50,460 bases of DNA, taken from positions 1 through 50,460 of the IMG/VR virus record IMGVR_UViG_3300009008_000058; one strand, 5' to 3'. The notes under the pieces were generated by a model. That model made no database searches. It was not told where the DNA came from and saw nothing but the letters and a program-made list of their open reading frames with translations. This document shows, piece by piece, positions 1 to 8,629 of this stretch (position 1 is its first letter; each line of letters opens with the position of its first letter). The translations under genes were made by a program, and so were the position numbers. The DNA comes from a virus.

Positions 1-470
1 ATGTCATCTTCTGACATCTTACCAAAAATGTACCATCCAATGTAGAATACTGTAATACCTAGTAGTCCTGCAGTATATGATAACATTTCCATATAAGATA
101 AACCAAGAGCAGCCATTGGTACAATCATTGTTTTCTCTAACGGACTCCACAAATAGTAGTGGTGTGTTGCTAGATAATCAATAATACCAAACTTCGATCT
201 TGACTTCCTATGTTCATGAGTATCATCGTCTGGGGCTAGCGTACTAAGTACACCCGCAGACACTGTTACTCTCCCTGGGATTGGTAAGACTCCTGTTACA
301 AGAGATGTTAGTGTTACTATTAATCTCTTACTCTTGATCTTATCCACGATGATATTGAACAAGTCATTAAAGTATTGTCTCTCTTTAATAATACCTGCCG
401 ATATCATAACCCCAATTAGGTATAACAAGTATACCTGTTTCTTTAGCACGAATGCCATTAATATTTCCAT
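1..470 (-). CDS. Membrane protein, DUF401/permease-like, truncated by window edge
   Basis: An open frame runs from an ATG at 470 off the left edge (156 codons visible, no stop), with a GGAG ribosome site just upstream. The product has several hydrophobic stretches (about residues 6-20, 48-65, 100-120 and 128-150), so it is an integral inner-membrane protein. A short motif GVLPIPGRVTVSAG followed by an aromatic HHYYLWSP segment resembles the layout I recall for DUF401/GntP-like permeases (LLP-PGG-LFSAP, then a W/Y-rich helix). That family call is tentative. It is the last visible gene of the minus-strand run, 133 bp beyond the methyltransferase-like gene. Confidence 0.6.
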   Translation of the reverse strand, partial: MEILMAFVLKKQVYLLYLIGVMISAGIIKERQYFNDLFNIIVDKIKSKRLIVTLTSLVTGVLPIPGRVTVSAGVLSTLAPDDDTHEHRKSRSKFGIIDYLATHHYYLWSPLEKTMIVPMAALGLSYMEMLSYTAGLLGITVFYIGWYIFGKMSEDD

Positions 471-603
471 ATTATTCTCCATAAGTTAATTTCTTCTATA
501 TTAATCGGTGTATGATAGGTCAGGTGTATTATTTTCCTTGAAGACTCTAGCAATGTTGATTAATTATAGATGAGGTACCTATTACCTTCTTATAGCTACT
601 TAA
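471..603. other. Intergenic stretch, no gene seen
   Basis: This 133-bp gap lies between the methyltransferase-like gene and the membrane protein gene on the minus strand. I see no tRNA and no TATAAATA late promoter. A short GGTA/TACC inverted repeat lies near 574-586, but its stem is too weak to call a terminator. Confidence 0.4.
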
Positions 604-1173
604 CTATAAAGCGACAATATATAACCCGTTCCACATTTCACTTTCACTTTCAATTTCATCTGTTATGATGATCTTTTTAAATTTTATTTTAAGGTTAGAT
701 TTATATAACCCATCATTTGCACCGTGTACTACCCCATCGAAGTTTGCATCATCGAATATTAGGATAGCATCTTTAGCAAATGTCTTTGCATAATACTGTA
801 CGGCTTTAGAAGTAGTTTCATAATCGTGTGGCCCATCATAAAAGAATACTTCTATATCTTTCAACTCAGATCTATCTACGCTGAATAAGTCTGAATCAAA
901 TATATTTATAGTGTTATTACCTTTATACTTTTTAACATTATCAATAAAGGTTTCTTTAGAGTTCTCAGGTAGTTCACCTAAATCATCTCTAGCAGTTTGT
1001 ATTGGTTCATTCCATTTATCTACGAAGAATGCGTGAAGGTTATTACCATCTAACGCAGCAACTGATGTAGCTCCTAAATACGATCCAACCTCAAGGTATG
1101 AGTTTGCATGCTTACATATACTATTAAGAAACTTCTGTACTTTAGGTGATGTTAATCCTGGTATGTTGTACAT
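604..1173 (-). CDS. Class I SAM methyltransferase-like protein
   Basis: This 189-residue soluble protein has the look of a Methyltransf_24-type Rossmann methyltransferase. An early glycine motif YLEVGSYLGATS (about residues 26-37) would bind S-adenosylmethionine. An acidic strand FFYDGPHDYETT (about 111-122) and the later ILIFDDANFDGVVHG segment sit where the catalytic half is expected. The start overlaps the end of the upstream U32-like gene by 22 bp, which suggests translational coupling. The substrate is unknown; sugar or small-molecule methylation is as likely as nucleic acid methylation. Fold call moderately sure, function not. Confidence 0.65.
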   Translation of the reverse strand: MYNIPGLTSPKVQKFLNSICKHANSYLEVGSYLGATSVAALDGNNLHAFFVDKWNEPIQTARDDLGELPENSKETFIDNVKKYKGNNTINIFDSDLFSVDRSELKDIEVFFYDGPHDYETTSKAVQYYAKTFAKDAILIFDDANFDGVVHGANDGLYKSNLKIKFKKIIITDEIESESEMWNGLYIVAL

Positions 1174-2213
1174 AATGTCTCTATAATAATATCACGCTTA
1201 TCTGGGGTTCTCTTACCATTCTTTGATTCATAAAGCTTATCACATTTATCACAATCCCAACAATCAAACTTACAATTCTTAATGAATTTTCTCCAAGCAT
1301 TAATCGGGGAACCTGACATATTAACTTCATCTATATATTGTTCAAAGTTGCCATATAAAATCTTTTCATTATTTACATAGTTTGTAATTATATGCATAGA
1401 ATTATATAGAACATCTACTGCCTCTCGGCCGTGCATTTTAAATACATCTACGTGTTGTTTTATATAGTCCCAGTCTTCTTTCCATGGTGGTAGATTAGCA
1501 GTTTTAAATGGAGTTGATGGATCAAATACGTCCCACGAAGAGCATGATATTCTAGATATAACATCATTGAAGTATTGAGGCTTTCTACCTTCCCTTGTGC
1601 TATTAAAGTGATAATGTTCTTCCATTATAGGACAACCACCCAAACAAGATTCATTTGTTAATAATGCTATTTTAATTCCATATTTATCTGCGGCCTTTCT
1701 TATTTTCTTAAGTTCATCAGTATTTCTCATCAAGTCCCGATCAATATTAATATATTGGAAACCAGACTCGGCTTGTCTAGCAACATCAGATGCAGTATTA
1801 ACTGATCTTAAAATAGTATTCTTAATATATAATTTTGGGAAGGCCTTTTGTATTTGGCCAGTTCTTATCCATGATGTATGTGGTATTGTTGCACTTCTAA
1901 CCCCCTGTTCATATAAGGGTTTAAAGTTTTCAATGAATAAGTCTAGGTTATGCTGATCCGGTCTAACGTGTATATTATTAAATGTTGCTGATACTGTTAT
2001 ACCAAGTTTATCTTGAATTTGTAAAGCATTGAACACAAGATCATAGGGGTCATTAATAAATACATCACCCATTGCATCTTGGGTAAACGGCTCTATTCTA
2101 CACGTAAAGTAAATATCATATATCCAATCTTTATATTCTTCTAAGAAGGATATGTATTGATTAAATTGCTTCTGATCTAGTTTCGGGTTGAGTGGTATGC
2201 TGAAGATCTTCAT
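1152..2213 (-). CDS. U32 peptidase/UbiU-V-like TIM-barrel protein with Cys clusters
   Basis: This 353-residue protein resembles U32-family (UbiU/UbiV/YhbU type) proteins, which bind a 4Fe-4S cluster and act in hydroxylation or RNA-modification pathways. What is visible: alternating strand and helix segments of a TIM barrel, the signature NESCLGGCP with C190 and C194 followed by H200, another cysteine at 224, and a C-terminal cluster with cysteines at 314, 318, 321 and 324 (C-x3-C-x2-C-x2-C). The spacing differs from the canonical four-Cys set, so the metal site may be divergent. The start overlaps the end of the preceding gene by 53 bp and the end overlaps the methyltransferase-like gene, so the three are probably co-expressed. 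Confidence 0.5.
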   Translation of the reverse strand: MKIFSIPLNPKLDQKQFNQYISFLEEYKDWIYDIYFTCRIEPFTQDAMGDVFINDPYDLVFNALQIQDKLGITVSATFNNIHVRPDQHNLDLFIENFKPLYEQGVRSATIPHTSWIRTGQIQKAFPKLYIKNTILRSVNTASDVARQAESGFQYINIDRDLMRNTDELKKIRKAADKYGIKIALLTNESCLGGCPIMEEHYHFNSTREGRKPQYFNDVISRISCSSWDVFDPSTPFKTANLPPWKEDWDYIKQHVDVFKMHGREAVDVLYNSMHIITNYVNNEKILYGNFEQYIDEVNMSGSPINAWRKFIKNCKFDCWDCDKCDKLYESKNGKRTPDKRDIIIETLCTTYQD

Positions 2214-2895
2214 CTTTAATTAATAATTTATCACCAATAGTCGGCACATCAAACTTAGGTAGACTATCTGAATTTTCTAATAAACCTTGGTTAACTGCTT
2301 CTGATATTTCATTCATTGCAAGGCCAAGTCTTTCTGTATATTGTAATGTTGTAGCTAATGTTTTAACCTGATCTTCTTCTGGCATCATAGCTATAGAATC
2401 CATATTACCAACACCAATTCTACCATTTGCTGCTATATCCATTGCAGCCTGTTTGGCCATTCTAGTTACCCAATATTCTTTTTCGAGTTCTTCATTATTT
2501 TCTAATGATTTTAGGGTATCAATATTTAAATCTGGTACTAAATCTCTTAGAACATTCATATATGTTTCTAATTCAGCTTGGGCTTGTTTATAGTTTCTAG
2601 TATTATACCTATTATCAATTTTCAATCTTTCAATATCCAATTCATATAAAGCTATTTGGGCAGGAGAAGATTCATTATCAATCTTTTCTTGGATAAGTGC
2701 TATATTAGCTAAATCTTTACGGGTTTCTATTTCTAGGGTTTTGATTGTATGCCCTCTAGAATCTATTTCAAGTAATAACTGTTTAACACGTTTATAATCA
2801 GTTATTTGTGAATCAATTACAAAGTGTTCTGCTTGATATCTTGAATATTCTAAAGTTCTATCTGTTGCATAATCTAAAATTTCATCATTTGTCAT
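2161..2895 (-). CDS. Unknown coiled-coil protein, probably virion-associated
   Basis: I do not recognise this 244-residue protein. It is strongly charged and helical, with long heptad-like runs of I, L and E/K between about residues 20 and 135, predicting coiled coil, and a less ordered acidic C-terminus. It has no membrane segment and no catalytic motif. It follows the collagen fiber and another unknown gene with a 3-bp gap. Length and position in the fiber operon suggest a structural or fiber-assembly role, which is inference only. Confidence 0.6.
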   Translation of the reverse strand: MTNDEILDYATDRTLEYSRYQAEHFVIDSQITDYKRVKQLLLEIDSRGHTIKTLEIETRKDLANIALIQEKIDNESSPAQIALYELDIERLKIDNRYNTRNYKQAQAELETYMNVLRDLVPDLNIDTLKSLENNEELEKEYWVTRMAKQAAMDIAANGRIGVGNMDSIAMMPEEDQVKTLATTLQYTERLGLAMNEISEAVNQGLLENSDSLPKFDVPTIGDKLLIKDEDLQHTTQPETRSEAI

Positions 2896-2898
2896 TAT

Positions 2899-3633
2899 TT
2901 AAATTTGTATACCAACCGGTATTTCACGATCTTCTATACCTTCCTCTATTGCTTGTTTACTAGGCATTTGGATGCCAAACAATTGTTCATTAATTCTATT
3001 CATATCAAGAATAGTTTCACCAGATTCAATAAGTTTAATATTAACCTGTTGTTGTGCTAAAAGATTAGCAAGTTCAGTATTATATATATCAACTTTTTCT
3101 TTAACTTTATTGGCAAGGTATTCTACTGTAACATCTCTCTGTTCTGCTAAAATAGATAGGACAGGTGTTGATGAGGTATTATCATCTAAATATTTCCTTG
3201 ATTCTCTTCTTTGTGCAGCCCATGTTGAAGCTTCTAAGTTACTAGTTCTTTTGTTCAAGGCTTGGAAATGAGTATCAAATCTATCATTAACTTGCTGTAC
3301 CATAATCATTTGCATAAGCTCAGTTGTAGCACTAATATCATCATCATTAAATGTATAGGCTTCCTTACCTTTAGGACTAGATGAATTAGCCATAACACTA
3401 AATTCTAAATCTGTACCAGCTGCAATTTTAACATAACCATTTGATTCAGCAACAAATAACCCAGCTCGCCATTGACGTTCTGTTAACATAATAGTATTAT
3501 GTTTAGTATAATCAAATAGAGAATCTCCCTCATCTCCAATTGAACCAATCAAGTAACCATTGAATGATCCTTGATAAGTAAAATCAAATGTATTATATGC
3601 ATTATCAAATTCTTTAAAAGCAATGTATTTCAT
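2899..3633 (-). CDS. Unknown tail-fiber-associated protein
   Basis: This protein of 244 residues begins MKYIAFKEF. I chose the ATG at 3633 because it lies 1 bp after the stop of the collagen fiber gene and has GAGGAT just upstream; a longer in-frame extension to 3690 only re-reads that fiber gene. The N-terminal half is strand-rich with several Gly and aromatic residues, as in small adhesin domains. The C-terminal half (about 110-215) is helical, with NKRTSNLEAS and KVKEKVDIYNTELANLL coiled-coil-like runs. No family is recognised. Tight coupling to the fiber suggests a fiber partner or chaperone. Confidence 0.6.
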   Translation of the reverse strand: MKYIAFKEFDNAYNTFDFTYQGSFNGYLIGSIGDEGDSLFDYTKHNTIMLTERQWRAGLFVAESNGYVKIAAGTDLEFSVMANSSSPKGKEAYTFNDDDISATTELMQMIMVQQVNDRFDTHFQALNKRTSNLEASTWAAQRRESRKYLDDNTSSTPVLSILAEQRDVTVEYLANKVKEKVDIYNTELANLLAQQQVNIKLIESGETILDMNRINEQLFGIQMPSKQAIEEGIEDREIPVGIQI

Positions 3634-3634
3634 A

Positions 3635-5056
3635 TTATCCTCGAGCCGTACACGTTCCAGATGAACCACCTGGAACACCTTTCCTAGCACCTGTTGTACC
3701 TAATGTTGCTGATGTATTATTTGTATAGTGAATCCAACCTGAATTGTTATTTTGTGATCCGTTATATTGGCCCATCAAATATCCTTTTTCCTGACCTATC
3801 ATCCAATTTTCCTCACCCATTGAGCCGTGGGGTTTGCCCGGGGCATTATGGGCTAGGTGTGATCCATTAGTATCATTATATTTGTCAAGACCTGAGTCTG
3901 ATCCACACCCACCATCTCTACCAATATAACCATGGCCTTTCTTAGAGCTTAATCCCTTTTGGCATTGGTTAATACCTGATGGTGTTGACCATCCTCCCCA
4001 TGTTTCATTAACCATATTAAATGATTTTTTAGTACCACCTAAGGTCCAATATCCACTATGTTCACCCCAAAATGCGCCAGAATGTGATCCGACTGTGCCA
4101 GGGGCAGTACCGTGGGATAACATAGTATTAGAAGCAAAATCTAATCTTTCAAGGGAATCTGAACCACCACCCGCGGTATAAGACTTACTCGTTGAATCAT
4201 GTCGGATAGATGCAGATGAATCACGAGAAGCTTTCATATTAATAGCAGCCGAGGTCCATCCAGTTTCAGTCCAATTATTCATGGCTGACACTTGAGTGGA
4301 GTTACCTGAATAACTATCTGCCGTACCAAATACAAATGAATCAATATCCGAGAATGTACCGGATACATATGAACCAGCATGGCTTAATTTATCACCTAAA
4401 TCAATTGTAGTATCAGTTGCAAATACTGTTCGATTAACATTTTTCCAAGGGGAAGATGATTTATATCCACCTAAGGTATAACCTTGAACATAGGTAACTC
4501 TATATTCATATGATCCAGCAGGAACAGTTACCGGGCCACCACCACCTGACATTGGCCTCCATCTAGAATTAGATGTTGGTTCACCTGGTCTATGACCGAT
4601 CCATTTATATAATTTCCCATTATCTGAGTCCCACCATTCAGATCCCTCATCGTATGTACCACCAGGTTCATTACTATTTACTATAAATGTACCATTACCT
4701 TGAGGACCTTGAGGACCTTGGGGACCAGTAGGTCCAGCTGGACCCGTAGCACCCTGAGGGCCAGTGTTACCAGTGTTACCCTTTGTACCAGTAGGACCTT
4801 GGGGACCAGTAGGACCTTGCGGACCAGTGTTACCTTGTGGACCAGTGTTACCAGTATTACCTTTAGGGCCTTGAGGACCAGTATTACCCTGGTCACCTTT
4901 ATTACCTTTAGATCCTTTGTATTTGGTATCTTGAGCATCTACCTCAAGTTTAATTTTCCAAACACCTTTATTAGCATTCCATTTCCAACGTCTACCATCA
5001 GCATGTGATCTTGTCTTTCCATCAAATAAATTTGTTAAATGTGATAACCAACCCAT
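3635..5056 (-). CDS. Collagen-repeat tail fiber / adhesin
   Basis: This 473-residue protein has three parts. Residues 1-45 form an aromatic, basic N-terminal domain that probably docks to the virion. Residues 48-121 are about 24 uninterrupted Gly-X-Y triplets ([12 protein letters not shown]), which fold into a trimeric collagen-like stalk. The remaining about 350 residues are Gly-, Ser- and Trp-rich with recurring kelch-like or propeller-like strands (for example the WTLGGT and GYIGRDGG segments), a plausible receptor-binding head. The Y position of many triplets is Thr, as in O-glycosylated bacterial collagens. It is 13 bp downstream of the long coiled-coil fiber gene and 1 bp upstream of its likely partner. 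Confidence 0.85.
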   Translation of the reverse strand: MGWLSHLTNLFDGKTRSHADGRRWKWNANKGVWKIKLEVDAQDTKYKGSKGNKGDQGNTGPQGPKGNTGNTGPQGNTGPQGPTGPQGPTGTKGNTGNTGPQGATGPAGPTGPQGPQGPQGNGTFIVNSNEPGGTYDEGSEWWDSDNGKLYKWIGHRPGEPTSNSRWRPMSGGGGPVTVPAGSYEYRVTYVQGYTLGGYKSSSPWKNVNRTVFATDTTIDLGDKLSHAGSYVSGTFSDIDSFVFGTADSYSGNSTQVSAMNNWTETGWTSAAINMKASRDSSASIRHDSTSKSYTAGGGSDSLERLDFASNTMLSHGTAPGTVGSHSGAFWGEHSGYWTLGGTKKSFNMVNETWGGWSTPSGINQCQKGLSSKKGHGYIGRDGGCGSDSGLDKYNDTNGSHLAHNAPGKPHGSMGEENWMIGQEKGYLMGQYNGSQNNNSGWIHYTNNTSATLGTTGARKGVPGGSSGTCTARG

Positions 5057-5069
5057 TAGTTAGCTCCTA

Positions 5070-8000
5070 TTAATTTACTAAAGTTCCATTTACATCATAT
5101 ACCAGAACAGCAGGAGCAGAAGCAGTTGAAACCTGAACCCAAGCACCATCTTGTCTTTGGTATAGTACATCTTCATCATTATCATACCACATAGTACCAG
5201 CAGTAGTTACTGAAGGAGCAGTTGCTTGTTCAAAGTATCTAACAAAGCCAGTTGAATCAATACCATCTAAAGTACCAGCATTAACACCTGTTGTATTAAT
5301 AGTAACATTACCTAAGTTAGTCATTGTACCAGAACCAGTAACATCACCTGTTAAAGTAATAACTGGATCCTTAGTAAGTACTAAATCGATAGTACCATCA
5401 CCATCTTGATATGTTGCTGATAAACCAGTTTCTGTATTACCAGAGAACATAGCTCCAACAATGTCTTGTACGTTTTCAGTAGTTGGTGTAAATGTAGATG
5501 GCTTACTAGTAATATTACCCCATGAATGAGAGTGTGAATCATTACCAACAGCAGTTGATATTGATACATTACCCAAGTTAGTCATTGTAGCTGAACCAGT
5601 AACATCACCGGTTAAAGTAATTGTAGGATCATTAACATTAAAATCAAGGGTACCATCAGCATCTTGGTATGTAACTGTAATACCTGATTCAGTATTACCG
5701 GTTACCATACCACCAACAATGTCTTGGACTGTTTCATCATTCATTGTGAATGAAATAACACCAGTTGATGAATTATAGCTTAATGAACCTGTTGCTGAAA
5801 TAGCAGCTCTAGCTCTAGCATCTGTATAGTATAAGTTAGAACCTTCAGATACATTGCCTGTATCTTTGGTAGCTAATCTTGTATCAAACATTGAATTACC
5901 ACGAGCAGTTGTCCAATATAAGTTTGAACCTTCGGTTAAATCTCCTGTATCAAATGGATCAAGAGTAACAGTTGTTGCATAGTTACCACCATCGGCCGTA
6001 TCAATATCAAGGGCACCAGTTGTAGTGTTATAATCAAAATCAGTTACACCCGCTACATTAGTAACAGAAGCACCAGTAATTTGACCTTGAGCATTTACTG
6101 TTAATACAGGAACCTCTGAAGCAGAACCATAAGATCCAGCAGTAACACCTGTTGCAGAAATATTAATTGTTCTATTTGAAGCAAGTGTACCACCACCATT
6201 TAAACCAGTACCTGCAATAACTTGTGTAGTCTTATTAGCTTTAGTGGCTAAGTCACTTGTTAATGTTGTAGCATAATTTGCATCATCTGCAATAGCAGCA
6301 GCAATTTCGTTTAGGGTATCTAGTGTACCAGGGGCACCATCAATAACACCATCAATTGCAGTTGAAATAGCAGTATTTCTATCCGATACTTCAGTTGAAA
6401 TGGCACTTGATAATTCACTTCGAATTGCTGCTCGGTCTGCCGTAGCAGCTGAATGTGCAGCATCCGAGTCAGCTTCATTCTGATCAACATCAGCTTGGAT
6501 TGTAGCTCTAGCAGCAGCAGCTAATACTTCTTGAGCAGCAATAGCATCAGCAACTTGCGTATCTCTTGCTGTTTCATTAGAGGCCATTTCTGATCTAATA
6601 GCAGCTCTATCAGTAGTTGCAGCCGCGTGTGCAGCATCCGAGTCTGATTCATTCTGATCTACATCTGCTTGGATTGTAGCTCTTGCAGCAGCAGCTAATA
6701 CTTCTTGAGCAGCAATAGCATTAGCAACTTGAGTATCTCTTGCAGTCTCGTTAGAGGCCATTTCTGTTCTAATTAAAGCACGATCTGTTGTAGCATCAGC
6801 GTGTGAAGTATCTGAAGCTAATTCATTAGCATCTACATCTGCCTGTAAAGCAGTAACCTGTGTATCTCTGTTGGTCTCATTAGTAGCCATTTCTGTTCTA
6901 ATAAGAGCACGGTCAGTAGTTGCATTACCTAAAGCCGTTGTCATTGTACCAGCAAAATCAGCATCATCATTTAATGAAGCGGCTAATTCATTAAGAGTAT
7001 CAAGGGCAGCAGGGGCAGTATCAACTAAATCAGATACTGCAGTTGCTATCGCTGCAGCCTCTGAAGCATCTCTTGCTGTTTCATTAGCAGCCATTTCTGA
7101 TCTAATAGCAGCACGATCTGTAGTTGCTGCGGCATGTGCAGCATCAGAATCAGATTCATTAGCATCTACATCACTTTGTAATGTGGCAATTTGAGTATCA
7201 CGATTTGTTTCATTCGTGGCCATCTCGGTTCTAATTAAAGCTCTATCCGTAGTTGCTGCAGTATTAATAAGGGCTTGAGCTGCTTCATTAGCATCTACAT
7301 CTGCTTGGATTGTAGCTCTAGCAGTAGCCGCCAATACTTCTTGAGCAGCAATAGCATCAGCAACTTGGGTATCTCTGTTGGTCTCGTTAGTAGCCATTTC
7401 TGATCTAATAGCAGCTCGGTCTGTCGTAGCAGCTGAATGCGCACTATCCGAGTCTGATTCGTTTTGATCAACATCAGCTTGGATTGTAGCTCTAGCAGCA
7501 GCAGCTAATACTTCTTGTGCCGCGATAGCAGCATCAACAGAAGCATCTCTTGCTGTTTCATTGGCAGCCATTTCACTTCGTATTGCTGCTCTATCCGTAG
7601 TAGCAGCACCTAATGAAGTAGTTACTGTACCAGCAAAGTTATTATCATCATTGATTGCCGCAGCCAATTCATTTAATGTATCAAGGTTAGAAGGAGCACC
7701 ATCTAATACTGTGTTAATAGCAACAACCGCATTGGCAGAAGCTTGAACAGCACTTGCAGCTGCTGCGGTAGCAGAGTTAGCCGAATCCGTTGCTGAATTA
7801 GCAGCATCAGTAGCACTTGAAGCCGAGTTGGTTGCAATTGTTTGTGCATCACTCTTGGCTGTTTCAGCCGCAGCCTGTGCAGTTTCTGCAGCAGTTTGAG
7901 CAGTTACTGATTGATTTTTAGCAACAACAGAAGCATCTCTTGCTGTTTCACTTGCCGCTTGGGCAGTTTCAGCATTTGTTTCAGCAGTTTCTGCGGCAGT

Positions 8001-8582
8001 TTGAGCAGCTTCAGAGGCAGTTTGTGCTGTTTCACTAGCTGTTTGAGCAACAACAGAAGCATTCTTTGCTACAACCGATGCATCTCTTGCATCCTCTGAT
8101 AATCCTTGGGCAACAACAGAAGCAGCTCTTGCAGTATCAGAAGCTGTTGCAGAGTTACTTGACGCAGTAGCCTGAGTAGTTGCAGTGGCAGCAGCAGTGT
8201 TTGCTGTATCCCTTGCTGATTCAGCTAATGATTGGGCAGTTTGTGATAATACCTTCGCGGCCTCTGAAGCAGCTTGTGCAGCTTGAGATAAATCCTTAGC
8301 AGCAACTGATTCATTCTTGGCTGTTACTGATTGATCTTTGGCAGTAACCGAGTCATTCTTGGCTACAACTGAAGCATCTCTTGCAGCTTCAGAAAGTGCT
8401 TGGGCAGCTTCGGATAATGATTGAGCAGTTTCTGCACTGGTCTTAGCAGTACCTGCATCATTCATATGTGAAAGGGCAGTAGCAATTTGACTATCCATAG
8501 TAGTAATTCTACCTGCAACGGTTGAGGATAGCGTGGTTGTATTTGCTACTAAAGTATCTAGTGATTCTTGGATAGTTGGCAT
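5070..8582 (-). CDS. Long tail fiber with Ala/Ser coiled-coil stalk and beta repeats
   Basis: This 1170-residue fiber is highly repetitive. Residues about 45-265 are a run of seven- and eleven-residue Ala/Ser/Glu units (SEAAQAA, ARDASVVAKN), predicting a long trimeric coiled coil. Residues about 270-720 alternate TLNELAAAIN modules with repeats containing TTDRAAIRSEM and IQADVD. The C-terminal about 400 residues are strand repeats (GTGLNGGGTLASNRTI, VPVLTVNAQGQ, EGSNLYYTDARARA) shared with the next upstream fiber. The last residues, VYDVNGTLVN, recur in another fiber gene here. A TATAAATA late promoter lies 28 bp upstream and AGGAAC serves as ribosome site. It is a virion structural protein; which receptor it serves is unknown. 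Confidence 0.88.
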   Translation of the reverse strand: MPTIQESLDTLVANTTTLSSTVAGRITTMDSQIATALSHMNDAGTAKTSAETAQSLSEAAQALSEAARDASVVAKNDSVTAKDQSVTAKNESVAAKDLSQAAQAASEAAKVLSQTAQSLAESARDTANTAAATATTQATASSNSATASDTARAASVVAQGLSEDARDASVVAKNASVVAQTASETAQTASEAAQTAAETAETNAETAQAASETARDASVVAKNQSVTAQTAAETAQAAAETAKSDAQTIATNSASSATDAANSATDSANSATAAAASAVQASANAVVAINTVLDGAPSNLDTLNELAAAINDDNNFAGTVTTSLGAATTDRAAIRSEMAANETARDASVDAAIAAQEVLAAAARATIQADVDQNESDSDSAHSAATTDRAAIRSEMATNETNRDTQVADAIAAQEVLAATARATIQADVDANEAAQALINTAATTDRALIRTEMATNETNRDTQIATLQSDVDANESDSDAAHAAATTDRAAIRSEMAANETARDASEAAAIATAVSDLVDTAPAALDTLNELAASLNDDADFAGTMTTALGNATTDRALIRTEMATNETNRDTQVTALQADVDANELASDTSHADATTDRALIRTEMASNETARDTQVANAIAAQEVLAAAARATIQADVDQNESDSDAAHAAATTDRAAIRSEMASNETARDTQVADAIAAQEVLAAAARATIQADVDQNEADSDAAHSAATADRAAIRSELSSAISTEVSDRNTAISTAIDGVIDGAPGTLDTLNEIAAAIADDANYATTLTSDLATKANKTTQVIAGTGLNGGGTLASNRTINISATGVTAGSYGSASEVPVLTVNAQGQITGASVTNVAGVTDFDYNTTTGALDIDTADGGNYATTVTLDPFDTGDLTEGSNLYWTTARGNSMFDTRLATKDTGNVSEGSNLYYTDARARAAISATGSLSYNSSTGVISFTMNDETVQDIVGGMVTGNTESGITVTYQDADGTLDFNVNDPTITLTGDVTGSATMTNLGNVSISTAVGNDSHSHSWGNITSKPSTFTPTTENVQDIVGAMFSGNTETGLSATYQDGDGTIDLVLTKDPVITLTGDVTGSGTMTNLGNVTINTTGVNAGTLDGIDSTGFVRYFEQATAPSVTTAGTMWYDNDEDVLYQRQDGAWVQVSTASAPAVLVYDVNGTLVN

Positions 8583-8610
8583 AATGTTATGTTCCTGTTG
8601 TTATTGGTTA

Positions 8611-8629
8611 TATTTATAACCTATTTATA
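8611..8629 (-). promoter_or_regulatory. Tandem T4-type late promoters
   Basis: Two copies of TATAAATA (minus strand, 8611-8618 and 8622-8629) lie between the two long fiber genes, 28 and 39 bp upstream of the ATG at 8582. The word matches the T4 late -10 element read by gp55/gp33 RNA polymerase. The upstream copy overlaps the 3' end of the preceding gene. Confidence 0.7.

Noticed and set aside
471-603. tRNA or small RNA in the gap
   Set aside because: No cloverleaf, CCA end or GC-rich stem could be made out by eye.
3634-3690. N-terminal extension of the 2899-3633 gene to 3690
   Set aside because: It lies inside the preceding fiber gene; the ATG at 3633 has a ribosome site and perfect spacing.
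4681-5008. Open frames on both strands over the collagen repeat
   Set aside because: They are frame shadows of the Gly-X-Y repeat; the products are simple-repeat strings.
5070-8582. Long coding frames on the plus strand and other minus frames within the repetitive fibers (for example 6871-7194, 7911-8099, 11092-11517)
   Set aside because: They are low-complexity shadows of the strongly coding fiber frame and lack ribosome sites and plausible protein character.
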